Origin: Allium sativum
Taxonomy: Eukaryota; Streptophyta; Magnoliopsida; Asparagales; Amaryllidaceae
NCBI GenBank assembly: GCA_030737875.1
Contig: CM060923.1
Coordinates: 493,484,453-493,548,452 of the forward strand
Reading direction: 5' to 3'
DNA: 64,000 nucleotides
Shown: positions 1 through 11,448 of the stretch, piece by piece
Layout of the letters: each line of letters begins with the position of its first letter
How positions within the stretch are numbered: the first letter of the stretch is position 1
The notes under the pieces: generated by a model
Database searches by the model: none
Told to the model about the DNA's origin: nothing
Seen by the model: the letters and a program-made list of their open reading frames with translations, nothing else
Translations under genes and position numbers: made by a program

Positions 1-1
1 C

Positions 2-1196
2 CAAGTAGTCGCTTATGCAAGCCGCCAACTGAAACCACATGAGAAGAATTATGTAACTCATGATATTGAGTTGCTAGCTATCGTTTTAGCGTTAAAAATC
101 TGGAGACATTATTTATTGGGTGAGAAATTTGTACTGTACACAGATCATCAATCATTGAAGTATTTATACACCCAGAAAGATCTGAATTTGAGACAGCAGC
201 GTTGGCTAGAATTTTTTGCAGCGTATGATCTTGATATCCTGTATACGCCGGGGAAGGCTAACGTTGTAGCGGATGTGCTTAGTAGAAAAACCGCAATCGT
301 TGCCAATCTTATAATTACGCCTAGCTTGATTGATAAGATATTTGCTCTCCAGAGGAATGATTATTTCATTCAAAGGATCAGAGGGAGAATCCAGAAGGGA
401 GAGCCCTCAAGTTTTCAGATAGATAAAGAAGAAGTTCTGAGACTGAAAGGGAGAATATGTGTTCCCAACATCGCTGAGCTCAAAAGAGAAGTGCTAGATA
501 AATGCCATAAATCTAAACTTTGCATTCATCCTGGTGTGAGTAAAATGTTCAACGATATCAATTGCACTTTCTGGTGGAAGGCAATGAAGAGGGATATTTC
601 TTTGTATGTTAGCAGATGCCCTACTTGTCAATTGGTCAAGAGCGACCAACAGAAGCTAGCTGGATTGCTACAACCGTTGGAAGTCCCAGGTTGGAAATGG
701 GAAAAGATTTCCATGGATTTCATAGATGGTTTGCTGCGAACCAGGAAAGGTAATGACAGCATTTGGGTAATCGTAGATCGCTTCACGAAGACTGCCCATT
801 TCATACCTGCCAGATCCAATAGAACCGCTCAAAGTCTAGCATAGATATATTTCAAAGAAATCGTTAAGCTGCATGGAATTCCCATCAGCATAGTCAGTGA
901 TAGAGAGACCCAATATTTGCTAGCAAATTCTGGGAGGCTTTCCAGACAGAATTAGGAACGAAACTGAATATGAGCACTACTTATCACCCTCAAACAGATG
1001 GCCAAACTGAGCGGGTGAATAGAATTCTAGAAGATTTATTGCGGGCTTGTATAATTGATTTTGGTAGGTCATGGGAAGATCACTTGCATTTGGCAGAATT
1101 ATCATATAACAATAGCTATCAAGCAAGTTTGGGAATGTTGCCATATAAAGCATTATATGGCAGACCGTGCAGATCTCCAAAATGTTGGGTAGAACC
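2..1196 (+). pseudogene. Element A pol, RNase H end plus integrase (5' piece, interrupted)
   Basis: Open from base 2, so the gene begins left of the window. The first about 100 residues are the end of a Ty3/gypsy RNase H ([25 protein letters not shown]). An integrase follows, with the HHCC zinc region (H..H near 500-530, CPTC near 617-628) and the core: Asp in MDFIDG, Asp in IVSDR, Glu in TERVNR. A TAG at 842-844 and a 2-bp GA duplication near 903-908 break the frame; reading resumes at 970. The gene stops at 1196 where W1 is inserted and resumes in the same frame at 12758. It would make cDNA and integrate it in the nucleus; this copy is dead. Family assignment (chromovirus) is confident; the exact clade is inferred. 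Confidence 0.9.
1192..1196. repeat. Target-site duplication GAACC, left copy
   Basis: GAACC lies directly before the TG of the left W1 LTR and is repeated at 12753-12757 directly after the CA of the right LTR. Removing W1 and one copy restores the reading frame of element A's integrase. Confidence 0.95.
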
Positions 1197-1587
1197 TGAA
1201 ACACCCCACCTCCGTTAGGGTCACTCTCAAGGGGAATGCCCTAATTTTGGTGGAGGTTTATAAGTATAAGTCACAGATATACAAGACAGATATAAGAACA
1301 CATATTTTTGAACAGCGGAAAAACAACAACATCTTTTATTTCATCAAAATGCGTGTTCACAAAAACATGCCATACTTGTCTTACAATTCTTCCAAAAACA
1401 TAACATCTTCATAACTGTCTTGATTACATTATTAAAGAAGCATAAAGAAAACATAAATAAACTGCAAAAGTCCCATAATTGCTTCCCAAAGCCATAGTCC
1501 AAAACAGAAAAGATCCAAGCAATACATTCTTTCTCTTCAAGCTGGATGTGAAATCTGGTCAAGCTGCGTTATTCCCTCCCTGTGGAC

Positions 1588-1604
1588 CTGGGGGGGAGGG
1601 GGGG
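1588..1604 (-). other. Poly-C tract ending in CAG (possible splice acceptor), W1 3' LTR
   Basis: On the minus strand a pyrimidine run (TTTTCTTTCG, then C-rich) ends in CAG just before GTCCACAGGGAGGG. The same arrangement occurs at the matching place in the W2 and Z LTRs, with 7 to 15 C or G residues. It fits a polypyrimidine tract plus 3' splice site, but no donor was paired with it. Confidence 0.4.
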
Positions 1605-2089
1605 AACGAAAGAAAAGAAGGCGAAAGAAAAGTAGAGTCAGACATAAAGCCTGAGTAAGTCTAGGACTATTCAGTCTATGAATAAAGAACTGGGTATGAT
1701 AAGTATAAACTGGAAATGGGAAAGCACCATAAACTAAGTTAAGTTGTCTAGGGTCGAATATACTATCGTACCCCATATTAATCTCTGTACCCATATAAAC
1801 TAGTTCCCAACAGGCACCCCATAATTAGGGTGAAGTGATCCATTTTTGATGATCGGCTCCTACTCGCATAGTTACATGTGTCATACGGCCCCCGATGTTG
1901 TAGTTACCTATGCTGGTCCCACCATGGGGTGTATCAAGTCCCATGGTGGCGGCCCGAAACAATTCTAGAATGCACAGGTATGCTACTGGTGCCCAGTGCC
2001 TTATTTTTCTACGCCAGAGTGTGTGCACGCCCGCACCCCATTAGAACCTACACTGCTGCACCACCGCCGTCGATTTGACCTCTTACAGT

Positions 2090-2158
2090 CAGCGCAGTAA
2101 TCGTGCCCCACCCTGCCTAGTTCAGGGTATCCTGATACACCTTGTAGGGTTACTGCTG
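2090..2158 (-). other. Conserved hairpin (CAGTAA/TTACTG), W1 3' LTR
   Basis: CAGCGCAGTAA at 2090-2100 pairs with TTACTGCTG at 2150-2158 with one bulge. The same stem with conserved inner sequence (GGGTGGGGCACGA on the element strand) recurs in Z (40025-40099) and W2. It lies in the presumed transcribed leader. Confidence 0.55.
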
Positions 2159-2345
2159 AAAAGGGTCCCCCGCTACTAGGTTTTCTATTTCTAGCCAACA
2201 TGCTAAGTTGGTTAAGTGTTTAATAAACCTAACCCCAAATTAGTCTGTTCAGTTTAGCATGTTCCATTTTGATTAATTTAATTTACTTAATCCTACCAAT
2301 CCTGACTCAGCCTTAATTATCTTATTAAAGCCTTGACCTCTCACA

Positions 2346-2527
2346 TTAGACAGGTATTGTTGTGGCTGCCTGTTGCCGGTTGGGTCCGGGCAGTCTTACA
2401 CCACAACTCAGTCTAACCTCGGGTCCTTATTGGGCTCCGTGTTTAACCACCCACATTGGATAGGTATTGTTGTGACTACTGGACAACCGGGCGGTTCCGG
2501 GCAGGTTTACATCACAACTCAATCCAA
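2346..2527 (-). other. Tandem pair of covarying stem-loops, W1 3' LTR
   Basis: Unit 1 (2346-2416): TTAGAC pairs with GTCTAA, TTGTGG with CCACAA, and the apex is CCGG-N6-CCGG. Unit 2 (2456-2527): TTGGAT pairs with ATCCAA, TTGTGA with TCACAA, same apex. The two units differ in both stems by changes made on both sides. This is seen directly; an RNA role is inferred. Confidence 0.75.
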
Positions 2528-2930
2528 CCTCGGGTTAAACACATCGTATTTTCTACATTTACATATTTTGTCTCTTTTCTTTTTATATGTAAATATTTGC
2601 GGCCCATTATTCAAATTCATCTTTATTGGTTAAAATTTATTTATGCCACTTAATTGTTTTTCAAGGTTGTTGGCATGCGCCAAACATGCCAACACATATG
2701 TTTTATATTTTAACCCAAACGTCATTACCCCCATTTTACACGTTCGCTACAATGTAAGGTGTGTTGGGTTTAATATTTAAACCCAATTTAGCCATATGAA
2801 AAGGGGAAGGCTTATAACATGGTGTTTATAAGGTAACATGAAAAAAAGGGAGTGTGAACGCATGAACTTGCAACGAACGATTCAATTAACATAAAGTAGG
2901 CACATGTGAACTTGCAATTGTAATAGCATA

Positions 2931-3115
2931 TAATTATGGCATAAACAATACTTAAACATGAATCATTCTATTCATATAATCATGGCATAAACAATACTTA
3001 AACCTGAATCATTTTTATTCATATGATTATGGCATAAACGATACCTAAACATGAATCATTCTATTCATATAATCATGGCATAAATAATTCTTAAACATGA
3101 ATCATTCTATTCATG
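2931..3115. repeat. 46-bp tandem array, four units, W1 3' LTR
   Basis: Four units built on a core GGCATAAACAATACTTAAAC with TGAATCATTCTATTCAT, period 46 bp. The partner LTR has the matching array at 11264-11448. Confidence 0.85.
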
Positions 3116-3833
3116 TAAACTTGCAATTGGAATGTAAATCTAACTTAATTGTATCACATATATCACCATATGGTTTTGATAACAACTTAGGCTTAAAACA
3201 TGTTTCGACTAGGCATAATACCAAACATAGTTTAGTCATGTTCATAAAGATGCTTACTTTTGTTTCTAATACAAAAGTATGATTTGCAAATTTCAACATA
3301 GATTCATATAAATCATAGTACTTAGTCGAGTCCAATTACACACTAAAAATGATCATAAAAGTATGTACATCATATTGGCATATTAATGCATCATATACTT
3401 GCATGAATCCACAACATATAGTTGTCAACATAAATCGCATACTTGTATGAATCCCAAATCACATACTTGCAAAATATCCAATCGTATAACATTTCCAAAT
3501 CGTTTAAAATCAAAATAACATACGAATATAGATTATTATCGCCACAATTCCATTTTGCATTTTACACAAATCAAATGCAATTAATTATTCATATCGAAAT
3601 AGCACTATACTTACAACGTATGACGAATCTTCAATTCAGGAATCTGAATTCTGAATTTGGAGATGCTATCGTTTGTTGTAGGCGTTGCTTTGATTCTATT
3701 AACGTTGCTTTAAGCTTTTGATTTATCTCCTAATTGTCTCCCAATTTCTGACGGCTATCCTTAGTCTCTCCTCAGCAGCATGACGGTCTCATCTCCATTT
3801 TAGTTTGTGTGAATTAGGTTTAGTCTTAGGTCC

Positions 3834-3842
3834 TTTTTATAG
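3834..3842 (-). promoter_or_regulatory. LTR TATA box, W1 3' LTR
   Basis: CTATAAAAA on the minus strand, about 555 bp into the LTR, at the place where the W2, Z and X LTRs also have a TATA box followed by CTAA-type sequence. Transcription would start about 30 bp further along the minus strand. Confidence 0.6.
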
Positions 3843-3998
3843 AGTTTGTGAGTTGATTTAGACCGTCGATGAAGCTTGGTTTAATAATAGTCGTTCGTTC
3901 AAAGGAGGGACCAACCAGGAGCTGACACCTAGCCCCAGTGACAAGGCAAGGCTCAGAAAATCGACCAAACACAGACCAGGCCAGACAGGGTGGGCTGG

Positions 3999-4106
3999 GT
4001 TCGACCTGGCTCAGGGGCCAGGTCGACACCCCAGTCGACACGGGTTACCCAGGTCGACTGCCCAGTCGACCTGGCTAGCCCCAGGTCGACTTCCAAGTCG
4101 ACCTGG
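3999..4106. repeat. GTCGAC palindrome cassette, W1 3' LTR
   Basis: Six or so GTCGAC or near-GTCGAC sites with CCAGGTCGAC and GTCGACCTGG arms that can fold on each other. The partner LTR cassette (12331-12462) has an extra 23 bp between GTCGAC and GTCAAC, so it changed after insertion. Confidence 0.8.
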
Positions 4107-4396
4107 GTGCCTTGGGCGGGAATTTTCCCGCCCTGGCCAATTGGGCCCGATTTTTGAATTTTAAACTTGTTTTTCTGAGCTGTTTTCGTCTGTTTGAATT
4201 TTAAACTGAATTCTGAAACTTACGGAGGCCATAACTCCCTCTTACAGAAACCGTTTTACGCAAACTTGGACTCTATCTCAAGCAGAATTTCGAGACGAAC
4301 GCAATGGCGTATCCCGTTTCCCTTAATTCTTTGATTTGAAATTAATTATACTTTAATTTGTGAATTTTACTGTTATAGAATATACGGGGTGTTACA

Positions 4397-4409
4397 TTCT
4401 CCCCCACTT
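4397..4409 (-). other. W1 polypurine tract
   Basis: AAGTGGGGGAGAA on the minus strand, directly before the TG of the 3' LTR. Primer site for plus-strand DNA synthesis. Confidence 0.9.
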
Positions 4410-4911
4410 AAAAGGATTTCGTCCCAGAAATCTTCAAGTTCAGGAAGAATGTATATCCTAACATCCAAACATCCATCTACTCATCCATCAAACACGAGCA
4501 TCCATTGTCCTTAAAAGACTTCTAATGCTTCATGATCATATGCGAAGTGCGTGTGTGTATATGTACTTATCTAATGCAAAATCAGGCGGTCTACTGATTC
4601 GGTTGACCACCTTAATGCGAATTATGTAAGTGCCATGAATCCATTATGTATGCAAATTTTCCTATTCATGATTCTATATGAGTGCACAATCATTCATACA
4701 AATGCAACATCCATATGACAACACATTAAATTTCAACCATATACGAAAATAAATACATTTTTGCATATGCAATATGAAGTGACTGAGCCGATCTAAAACC
4801 TAGATTGTGTGTGTATATGTAACCACGAGCAACCACTAGCAATCACTTGCAACCACTTGCAACCATCATCCATAACATGTTTTCAATTACATGTTTTCAT
4901 CCAAAGGGTTT

Positions 4912-5523
4912 CTACCTAAAAGATAAGGTCGAGGAAATATACCTAAAAAGATAGATAAAAGCACAACTTAAGGAAAAAGGAAAGATCAAAGATGTAGCCT
5001 CGAAAAGAAAAGGGGAGGCTGCGCGTATTCTAGCTTCAATTTCCCAAGTTGCATCTTCTTCGGCGTCGCTCCACTGAACTTTGACGAGCTTGACCTCGCG
5101 GTTGCGTAGCTTCTTTACTTCCGTTCCTAATGTGCGGGTTGGTACTTTCCTCACGGTTGCTTCGCGTTCCACTTCAGCTTCTTCTAGGATATTTGGCTCT
5201 ACCACTTCAGCAGACTCATGTAGACATTTTCGGAGATGTGAAACGTGAAAGACGTTGTGAACTCCGACCAATTTTTCGGGTAGCTCTAATCTATAGGCCA
5301 TTTTCCCAATTTTCTCGATGATAGGGAATGGCCCTACGAACCTTGGTGCTAGCTTTCCTGTGGTTCCAAAACGAACAACGTTCCTTAGTGGAGATACCTT
5401 AAGAAAAACTCTGTCCCCAACCTCAAATTCAAGGTCGGTCCTCCTCTTGTCGGCGTAGGACTTTTGTCTGTCTTGGGCCGTCTTCATCCTTCTTAGTATT
5501 AAGTCTACTTTCTCTGAAGTCTC
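4912..5523 (-). pseudogene. W1 integrase C-terminal part and chromodomain
   Basis: Continues the frame of the integrase after the TGA at 5524-5526. It holds the basic DNA-binding segment (QKSYADKRR, GDRVFLKVSP, LAPRFVGPF), then the GVHNVFHVSHLRKC motif that ends gypsy integrases, then a chromodomain-like module (LRNREVKLVKVQW, DATWEIEARIR) and about 25 hydrophobic residues to the stop. In chromoviruses this module guides integration to marked chromatin. Element A's version (12758-13334) is of similar plan but diverged. The start is not a true start; this is the tail of a polyprotein. Confidence 0.9.
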
Positions 5524-7653
5524 TCAGATCATATCTAGTCCAAGTATGAGCTTATCAGTAGACTCCCACCAACAAGTGGGCGACCGGCACGGTCTTCCAT
5601 ATAAAGCTTCGAAGGGCGCCATTCCGATGGTTGCTTGGTAGCTGTTGTTGTAGGCAAATTCCACCAAAGGAAGATGGTCTTCCCATGTCCCTCCGAAGTC
5701 AAGGACGCACAGTCTTAAAAGGTCCTCCAAAACTCTGTTCACTCTTTCTGTTTGGCCGTCGGTTTGGGGATGATAGGCTGTGCTTAAGCATAACTGTGTG
5801 CCTACCGCTTCTTGTAGACTCCGCCAAAATTCACTTGTGAAGATAGGTTCTCGATCACTAACAATGCTGGATGGTATTCCATGGATTCGAACGATTTCCT
5901 TGCGGTAAAGAGATGCTAGAGATGAGGCAGTTCTTTTACTTTTGATAGGTAAAAAGTGGGCGCTTTTAGTAAGCCTATCCACTATTACCCAAATGCTAGT
6001 GTTGCCTCTCCTTGACCTAGGCAGCCCATCAATGAAGTCCATTGAGATGCTATCCCACTTCCATTGCAGGACCTCTAGAGGATGTAGCAGACCGCCAGTA
6101 TTTTTCTGTTCCGCCTTAACCTGTTGGCACACCATACACTTAGAAACGAAATCTGCCACGTCCTTCTTCATGCCGTTCGAAAAGAAAGTTCGCTTTATGT
6201 CCTTGTACATTTTATCTCCGCCCGGATGTATCGTCATCTTGGAGTGATGTGCTTCCTCGAGAACCTTCTTTACTAAATCCCTTGTTTGTGGGACGCATAG
6301 TCTTCCGTCTCGCCTCAGCCAACCCTTATTGTCGATAGAGTATCTGTTGAGGTGACCTGAAGTCTCACCCCTAATTAGCCTATCAATCGTCTCCACAAGC
6401 TGAGGGTCTTCGCGTTGTGCTATCCCTATTGAGTCCACTAAAGTCGGGCGTACTTCGAGAGATGCTAGCAAGCCTGGTACAAAATCGGAGGAGGGCCTAA
6501 AGTCAAAACTGGCTATAAACTCTAGGCTTTGTCTTTCAACAAACAGCGGGCTTAGGGTCAGTTTCTTTCGGCTCAACGCATCTGCCACTACGTTGCCTTT
6601 GCCCGGAGTATAGGAGATCTCGAAATCATACGAGGCAAGAAACTCCATCCATCTCTGTTGCCTCAAGTTAAGGTCCTTCTGCGAGAAAAGGTATTTTAAC
6701 GATTTATGGTCAGTGTAAAGTTCGAACTTCTCACCTAGGAGATAGTGTCGCCAAGACTTGAGTGCAAAGACGATGGCAGCTAACTCAAGATCGTGGGTCG
6801 GGTAGTTCTTTTCATGCACTTTCAATTGTCTCCCGCCATAAGCTACTACCCTCCCTTCTTGCATTAAGACAGCGCCTAGCCCTGTCCCACATGCATCTGT
6901 ATAAAATGTGAACATCTTGCTTCCGTCTGGCAACGTTAAAACTGGGGCTGTTGTAAGAGCCCTTTTCAGTCGCTGGAAAGAAAACTCGCAATCCAAGTCC
7001 CAATTGAACACTAGATTCTTCTTGGTCAACTTTGTGAGCAGAGCTGAGATTTTCACAAAATCCCTTATGGACTTTCGATAGAAACCTGCCAGTCCGAGAA
7101 AACTTCGGACCTCAATTGCATTCCTTGGTGTTTTCCAATCCTGTACCGCTACTACCTTAGCAGGGTCCACAGCTAACCCTTCTTTGGATACTATGTGCCC
7201 AAGGAACTTCACTTCTTCTCTCCAAAAGTGGCATTTGGATAATTTGGCTTTTAGCTGATGGACTCGCAGAGTTTCCATGATTGCCCTTAAGTGCTGAGCA
7301 TGTTCCTCTTCACTCTTTGAGAAGATAAGGATATCGCTTACGAAGACCACTACGAACTTATTGAGGAAATCTCTGAATACCCTACTCATCAGGTCCACGA
7401 AGTAAGCAGGTGCGTTTGTCAAGCCGAAAGGCATGACAAGCCATTCAAAGAAGCCATTTGGGGTTCTAAATGCCGTTTTTTCGATGCTATCTTCAGCCAC
7501 CCTTAGCTGATGAAAACCGGTCGCTAAATCGAGTTGGGAGAAGACAGATGCTCCTACAAGTTGATCAAACAGATCATCAATTCTGGGGAGAGGGTGTCTA
7601 TTCTTTTTCGTTAGCTTGTTGAGCTCCCTATAGTCAACACATAGACGTAGTTA
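5524..7653 (-). pseudogene. W1 reverse transcriptase, RNase H and integrase core
   Basis: One frame from the TAA at 7651-7653 to the TGA at 5524-5526. RT palm: [39 protein letters not shown]. The catalytic FVDD box reads FVSD (AGC at 7336-7338), so the first Asp is lost and the RT cannot work; W2 still has FVDD. RNase H follows with Asp in FYTDACG, Glu in [12 protein letters not shown], Asp in YTDHKSL and Asp in VVADALSR all present. Integrase: [10 protein letters not shown] and CMVC zinc motif, then Asp (MDFIDG), Asp (IVSDRE) and Glu (TERVNR) present. The TGA at 5524 replaces a CGA kept in W2, a CpG transition. Confidence 0.92.
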
Positions 7654-8424
7654 ACCATCCGCCTTTGTAGCGAACACCACTGGAGCGCCCCATTCTGAAA
7701 TGCTCCTCCTAATGAACCCCTTCTCTAGAAGCTCCTTAATCTGTTAACTGAGCTCTTTCCTTTCCCGTGGATCCATGTGTCTAACGGGCAACGCAACGGG
7801 CTTTGCATTACCTACAAGATATATGCGGAAGTCTATCTCCCACTTCGGAGGCAAGCCCTTCACCTCTTCGAAGACATCCGGATATTCCCGGACCACTCTA
7901 ACTGATTGCAAATTTTCAACAGAGGCATCTAGCGATTCAAGATAACTAAGCATAACCGCATACGTGGGATTACAAGAAATTTCCAAAGTGTTACCGAGCT
8001 GGGTCAGTAGCCTAACAATCCTTTTCTCACAATCAAGGATGGCCCCATTACTGGATAGCCAATCCATGCCCAAAATCAAACCATATCCCGAAAAGCCCAA
8101 AACAAAGGCCCTACATTTAAATTCTACGCTTAGAATAGAAATTTTCAATCCCACACAGACCATAGACAAATGAGCCGGGCCCCCAATTGGGTTTGAAACA
8201 ATTAAGGGGTCCTCTACCATACTAGTTTTTAGGTGCAGAGATTCTACTAAAGCAGACGAGATAAAGGAGTGTGATGCGCCAGAATCAAATAAAGTGCGAA
8301 CGGGGTGATCATAAAGATAAACTACACTTTCTACAGAAGTATTTATACCTCGCTATTGCAGAGGTGGCGCTTCTAGCACATGAACCTGTGCCCCTGAGGT
8401 GGATCCAACCCTCTGCCCCTGTCC
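7654..8424 (-). pseudogene. W1 protease and start of reverse transcriptase
   Basis: Same frame as Gag and Pol. The retropepsin active site LFDSGASHSF lies near 8270-8295 and the flap-side LGMDWLSSNGAILDC near 8020-8070. A linker follows (YPDVFEEVKGLPPKWEIDF) leading into RT. In-frame stops: TAG at 8353-8355 and TAA at 7744-7746, with TAA at 7651-7653 at the lower end. The protease would cut the polyprotein inside virus-like particles. Its catalytic Asp is intact here, unlike W2 (Asn) and Z (next residue changed). Confidence 0.9.
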
Positions 8425-9345
8425 TCATTTCTTTGGGCAGTCCTTTGCCATGTGGCCTGTCTCACCGCAAGAAAAGCACCCGCCATTCATCTTGGCCTTC
8501 TTTTTCCGGCAATCTTTCACTAAGTGCCCCACTTTGCCATAGAAATTAAACTTCCTTTTCTCTTTGTTGTCTTTCCCGCCCTTCTTAAAGTCTGTCTTCT
8601 TAGGCTGTAAACCCTCTTTCTTCCCTTGAGAGCTTTCTGCCTTTGTCTCCTTCTTGCCCTTATCCTCTTCGTTCAGTAATGCCATCTGTACCAATCTTTC
8701 ATACGTAGCTCCCATGGGTATATGGGTCATGGCCAAACTGTGTAATGGCTCATTCAACCCTTTGACAAAACGGAGAGCCTTCTTGTGCGGGGTGTTGACT
8801 AGATCCAGTCCGAACCTAGCCAGCTCATCGAACTGATTAACATACTCTTTGACTGTCCAGTTCCCTTGCTTAAGAAATAAGAATTTTTCCAACTGCAAAC
8901 TCCTTTCTTCTTCTGAGAGAAATTTAGCCTCAAACCTTGCCCTAAAGTCCTCACATGTTTCCACTGGTCTTTTTGCATTGGTGACTTCCCACCAGTAGGA
9001 AGCTTCACCTTTTAGTAGCCATACAGCCAGTTGTACTTTCTGCCTATCTTCTACCTCAAAGATGATGAATAAGTCCTCGGTTTCTTTCAGCCAATTTCTA
9101 GCTGCCACGAAGGACTCAGTTCCATGAAAATCTTTTCCTCCCATAGCTTTAAAATCTTTACATATCTTAGCAAAAGTGTTTCCCTATGGAGGAGGTGGAG
9201 GAAGAGGTGCTGCTGCAGCTGGATGATTTCCTGCAGCTGGGGGAGGAGGAACGGTAGGACTTGGCTGAGTGGCCCTTGTTTCTAAGAACCGTCTAAACCA
9301 ACCAGGTATTGGTACACCCTCTGGCAAGTTAAGTTCTTCGGACAT
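8425..9345 (-). pseudogene. W1 Gag
   Basis: Start ATG at 9343-9345, the same context as the W2 start at 52951 (GACATGCTGAAACA on the plus strand). About 306 residues: a short Pro/Ala-rich N-terminus, a capsid-like retrotransposon Gag domain (ARNWLKETEDLF, WLLKGEASYWW, FLSEEERSLQLEKF, ALRFVKGL), a Lys-rich linker and two zinc knuckles. Knuckle 1 has lost both early Cys (FNFYGKVGHLVKDC); knuckle 2 is complete (CFSCGETGHMAKDC). A TAG at 9184-9186 cuts the N-terminal 53 codons off, and a TGA at 8425-8427 (CGA in Z) separates Gag from PR. Gag would package element RNA in cytoplasmic particles. Confidence 0.9.
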
Positions 9346-9517
9346 GCTGAAACAAAAAGGATAGATTCAAAACGAAGGATAAGAGATAGTACCTATGGCT
9401 TTAGGGAACTTTGCCTTTTTTTTTAAAATATAATATTTTATCTTTTAAAAAATGCTTCTTTAAATTTTCTTTTGAAAATAAATTTTCAAAACTTTTTATC
9501 TTATCTGGTAAACCTAT

Positions 9518-9529
9518 GCTCTGATACCA
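9518..9529 (-). other. W1 primer-binding site (initiator tRNA-Met)
   Basis: TGGTATCAGAGC on the minus strand, two bases from the end of the 5' LTR; it matches the 3' end of plant initiator tRNA-Met. From here to the Gag start at 9345 lies an AT-rich untranslated leader of about 170 bp with nothing else recognisable. Confidence 0.95.
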
Positions 9530-10680
9530 AGTGAAACACCCCACCTCCGTTAGGGTCACTCTCAAGGGGAATGCCCTAATTTTGGTGGAGGTTTATAAGT
9601 ATAAGTCACAGATATACAAGACATATATAAGAACACATATTTTCGAACAGCGGAAAAACAACAACATCTTTTATTTCATCAAAATGCGTGTTCACAAAAA
9701 CATGCCATACTTGTCTTACAATTCTTCCAAAAACATAAAATCTTCATAACTGTCTTGATTACATTATTAAAGAAGCATAAAGAAAACATAAATAAACTGC
9801 AAAAGTCCCATAATTGCTGCCCAAATCCATAGTCCAAAACGGAATAGATCCAAGCAATACACTCTTTCTTTTCAAGATGGATGTGAAATCTGGTCAAGCT
9901 GCGGTATTCCCTCCCTGTGGACCTTGGGGGGGGGGGGGGAACGAAAGAAAAGAAGGCGAAAGAAAAGTAGAGTCAGACATAAAGCCTGAGTAAATCTAGG
10001 ACTATTCAGTCTATGAATAAAGAACTGGGTATGATAAGTATAAATTGGAAATGGGAAAGCACAATAAACTAAGTTAAGTTGTCTAGGGTCGAATATACTA
10101 TCGTACCCCATATTAATCTCTGTACCCATATAAACTAGTTCCCAACAGGCACCCCATAATCAGGGTGAAGTGATCCATTTCTGATGATCGGCTCCTACTC
10201 GCATAGTTACATGTGTCTTATGGCCCCCGATGTTGTAGTTACCTATGTTGGTCCCAACATGGGGTGTATCAAGTCCCATGGTGGCGGCCCGACACAACTC
10301 TAGAATGCACAGGTATGCTACTGGTGCCCCGTGCCTTATTTTTCTGCGCCGGAGTGTGTGCACGCCCGCACCCCGTTAGAACCTACACTGCTGCACCACC
10401 GCCGTCGATTTGACCTCTTACATTCAGCCCAGTAATCGTGCCCCACCCTGCCTAGTTCAGGGTATCCTGATACACCTTGTAGGGTTACTGCTGAAAAGGG
10501 TCCCCCGCTACTAGGTTTTCTATTTCTAGCCAACATGCTAAGTTGGTTAAGTGTTTAATAAACCTAACCCCAAATCAGTCTGTTCAGTTTAGCATGTTCC
10601 ATTTTGATTAATTTAATTTACTTAATCCTACCAATCCTGACTCAGCCTTAATTGTCTTATTAAAGCCTTGACCTCTCACA

Positions 10681-10862
10681 TTAGACAGGTATTGTTGTGG
10701 CTGCCTGTTGCCGGTTGGGTCCGGGCAGTCTTACGTCACAACTCAGTCTAACCTCGGGTCCTTATTGGGCTCCGTGTTTAACCACCCACATTGGATAGGT
10801 ATTGTTGTGACTACTGGACAACCGGGCGGTTCCGAGCAGGTTTACATCACAGCTCAATCCAA
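10681..10862 (-). other. Tandem stem-loop pair, W1 5' LTR
   Basis: Units 10681-10751 and 10791-10862, as at 2346-2527. Small decay is visible: one mid-stem pair is now G-U type or mismatched and one apex CCGG reads CCGA. Confidence 0.7.
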
Positions 10863-11263
10863 CCTCGGGTTAAACACATCGTATTTTGTACATTTACATA
10901 TTTTGTCTCTTTTCTTTTTATATGTAAATATTTGCGGCCCATTATTCAAATTCATCTTTATTGGTTAAAATTTATTTATGCCACTTAATTGTTTTTCAAG
11001 GTTGTTGGCATGCGCCAAACATGCCAACATATATGTTTTATATTTTAACCCAAACGTCATTACCCCCGTTTTACACGTTCGCTACAATGTAAGGTGTGTT
11101 GGGTTTAATATTTAAACCCAATTTATCCATATGAAAAGGGGAGGCTTATAACATGGTGTTTATAAGGTAACATGAAAAAAGGGAGTGTGAACGCATGAAC
11201 TTGCAATGAACGATTCAATTAACATAAAGTAGGCACATGTGAACTTGCAATTGTAACAGCATA

Positions 11264-11448
11264 TAATTATGGCATAAACAATACTTAAACATGAATCATT
11301 CTGTTCATATAATCATGGCATAAACAATACTTAAACCTGAAACATTTCTATTCATATGATTATGGCATAAACGATACCTAAACATGAATCATTCTATTCA
11401 TATAATCATGGCATAAATAATTCTTAAACATGAATCATTCTATTCATG
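11264..11448. repeat. 46-bp tandem array, W1 5' LTR
   Basis: Four units, partner of 2931-3115, same unit number and order. Confidence 0.85.

Larger units (their letters stand above)
1197..4396 (-). repeat. W1 3' LTR
   Basis: This LTR begins TGTAACACCCC (minus strand) and ends GGGTGTTTCA. It is 3,200 bp, against 3,221 bp for the partner at 9532-12752. It contains no protein gene; short ORFs in it also appear in the partner and are chance. Holdings along the minus strand: a U3 start with a conserved core (GCCATTGCGTTCGTCTCG near 4285-4310), the palindromic cassette, a TATA box, an AT-rich zone with a 46-bp array, a GC-richer zone with stem-loops at 2090-2527, and a G/C tract near 1590. Confidence 0.95.

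Noticed and set aside
9518..9529. tRNA gene signal (TGGTATCAGAGC)
   Set aside because: Only the 3'-end complement of tRNA-Met is present, next to an LTR. It is a primer site; no tRNA gene was seen in the window.
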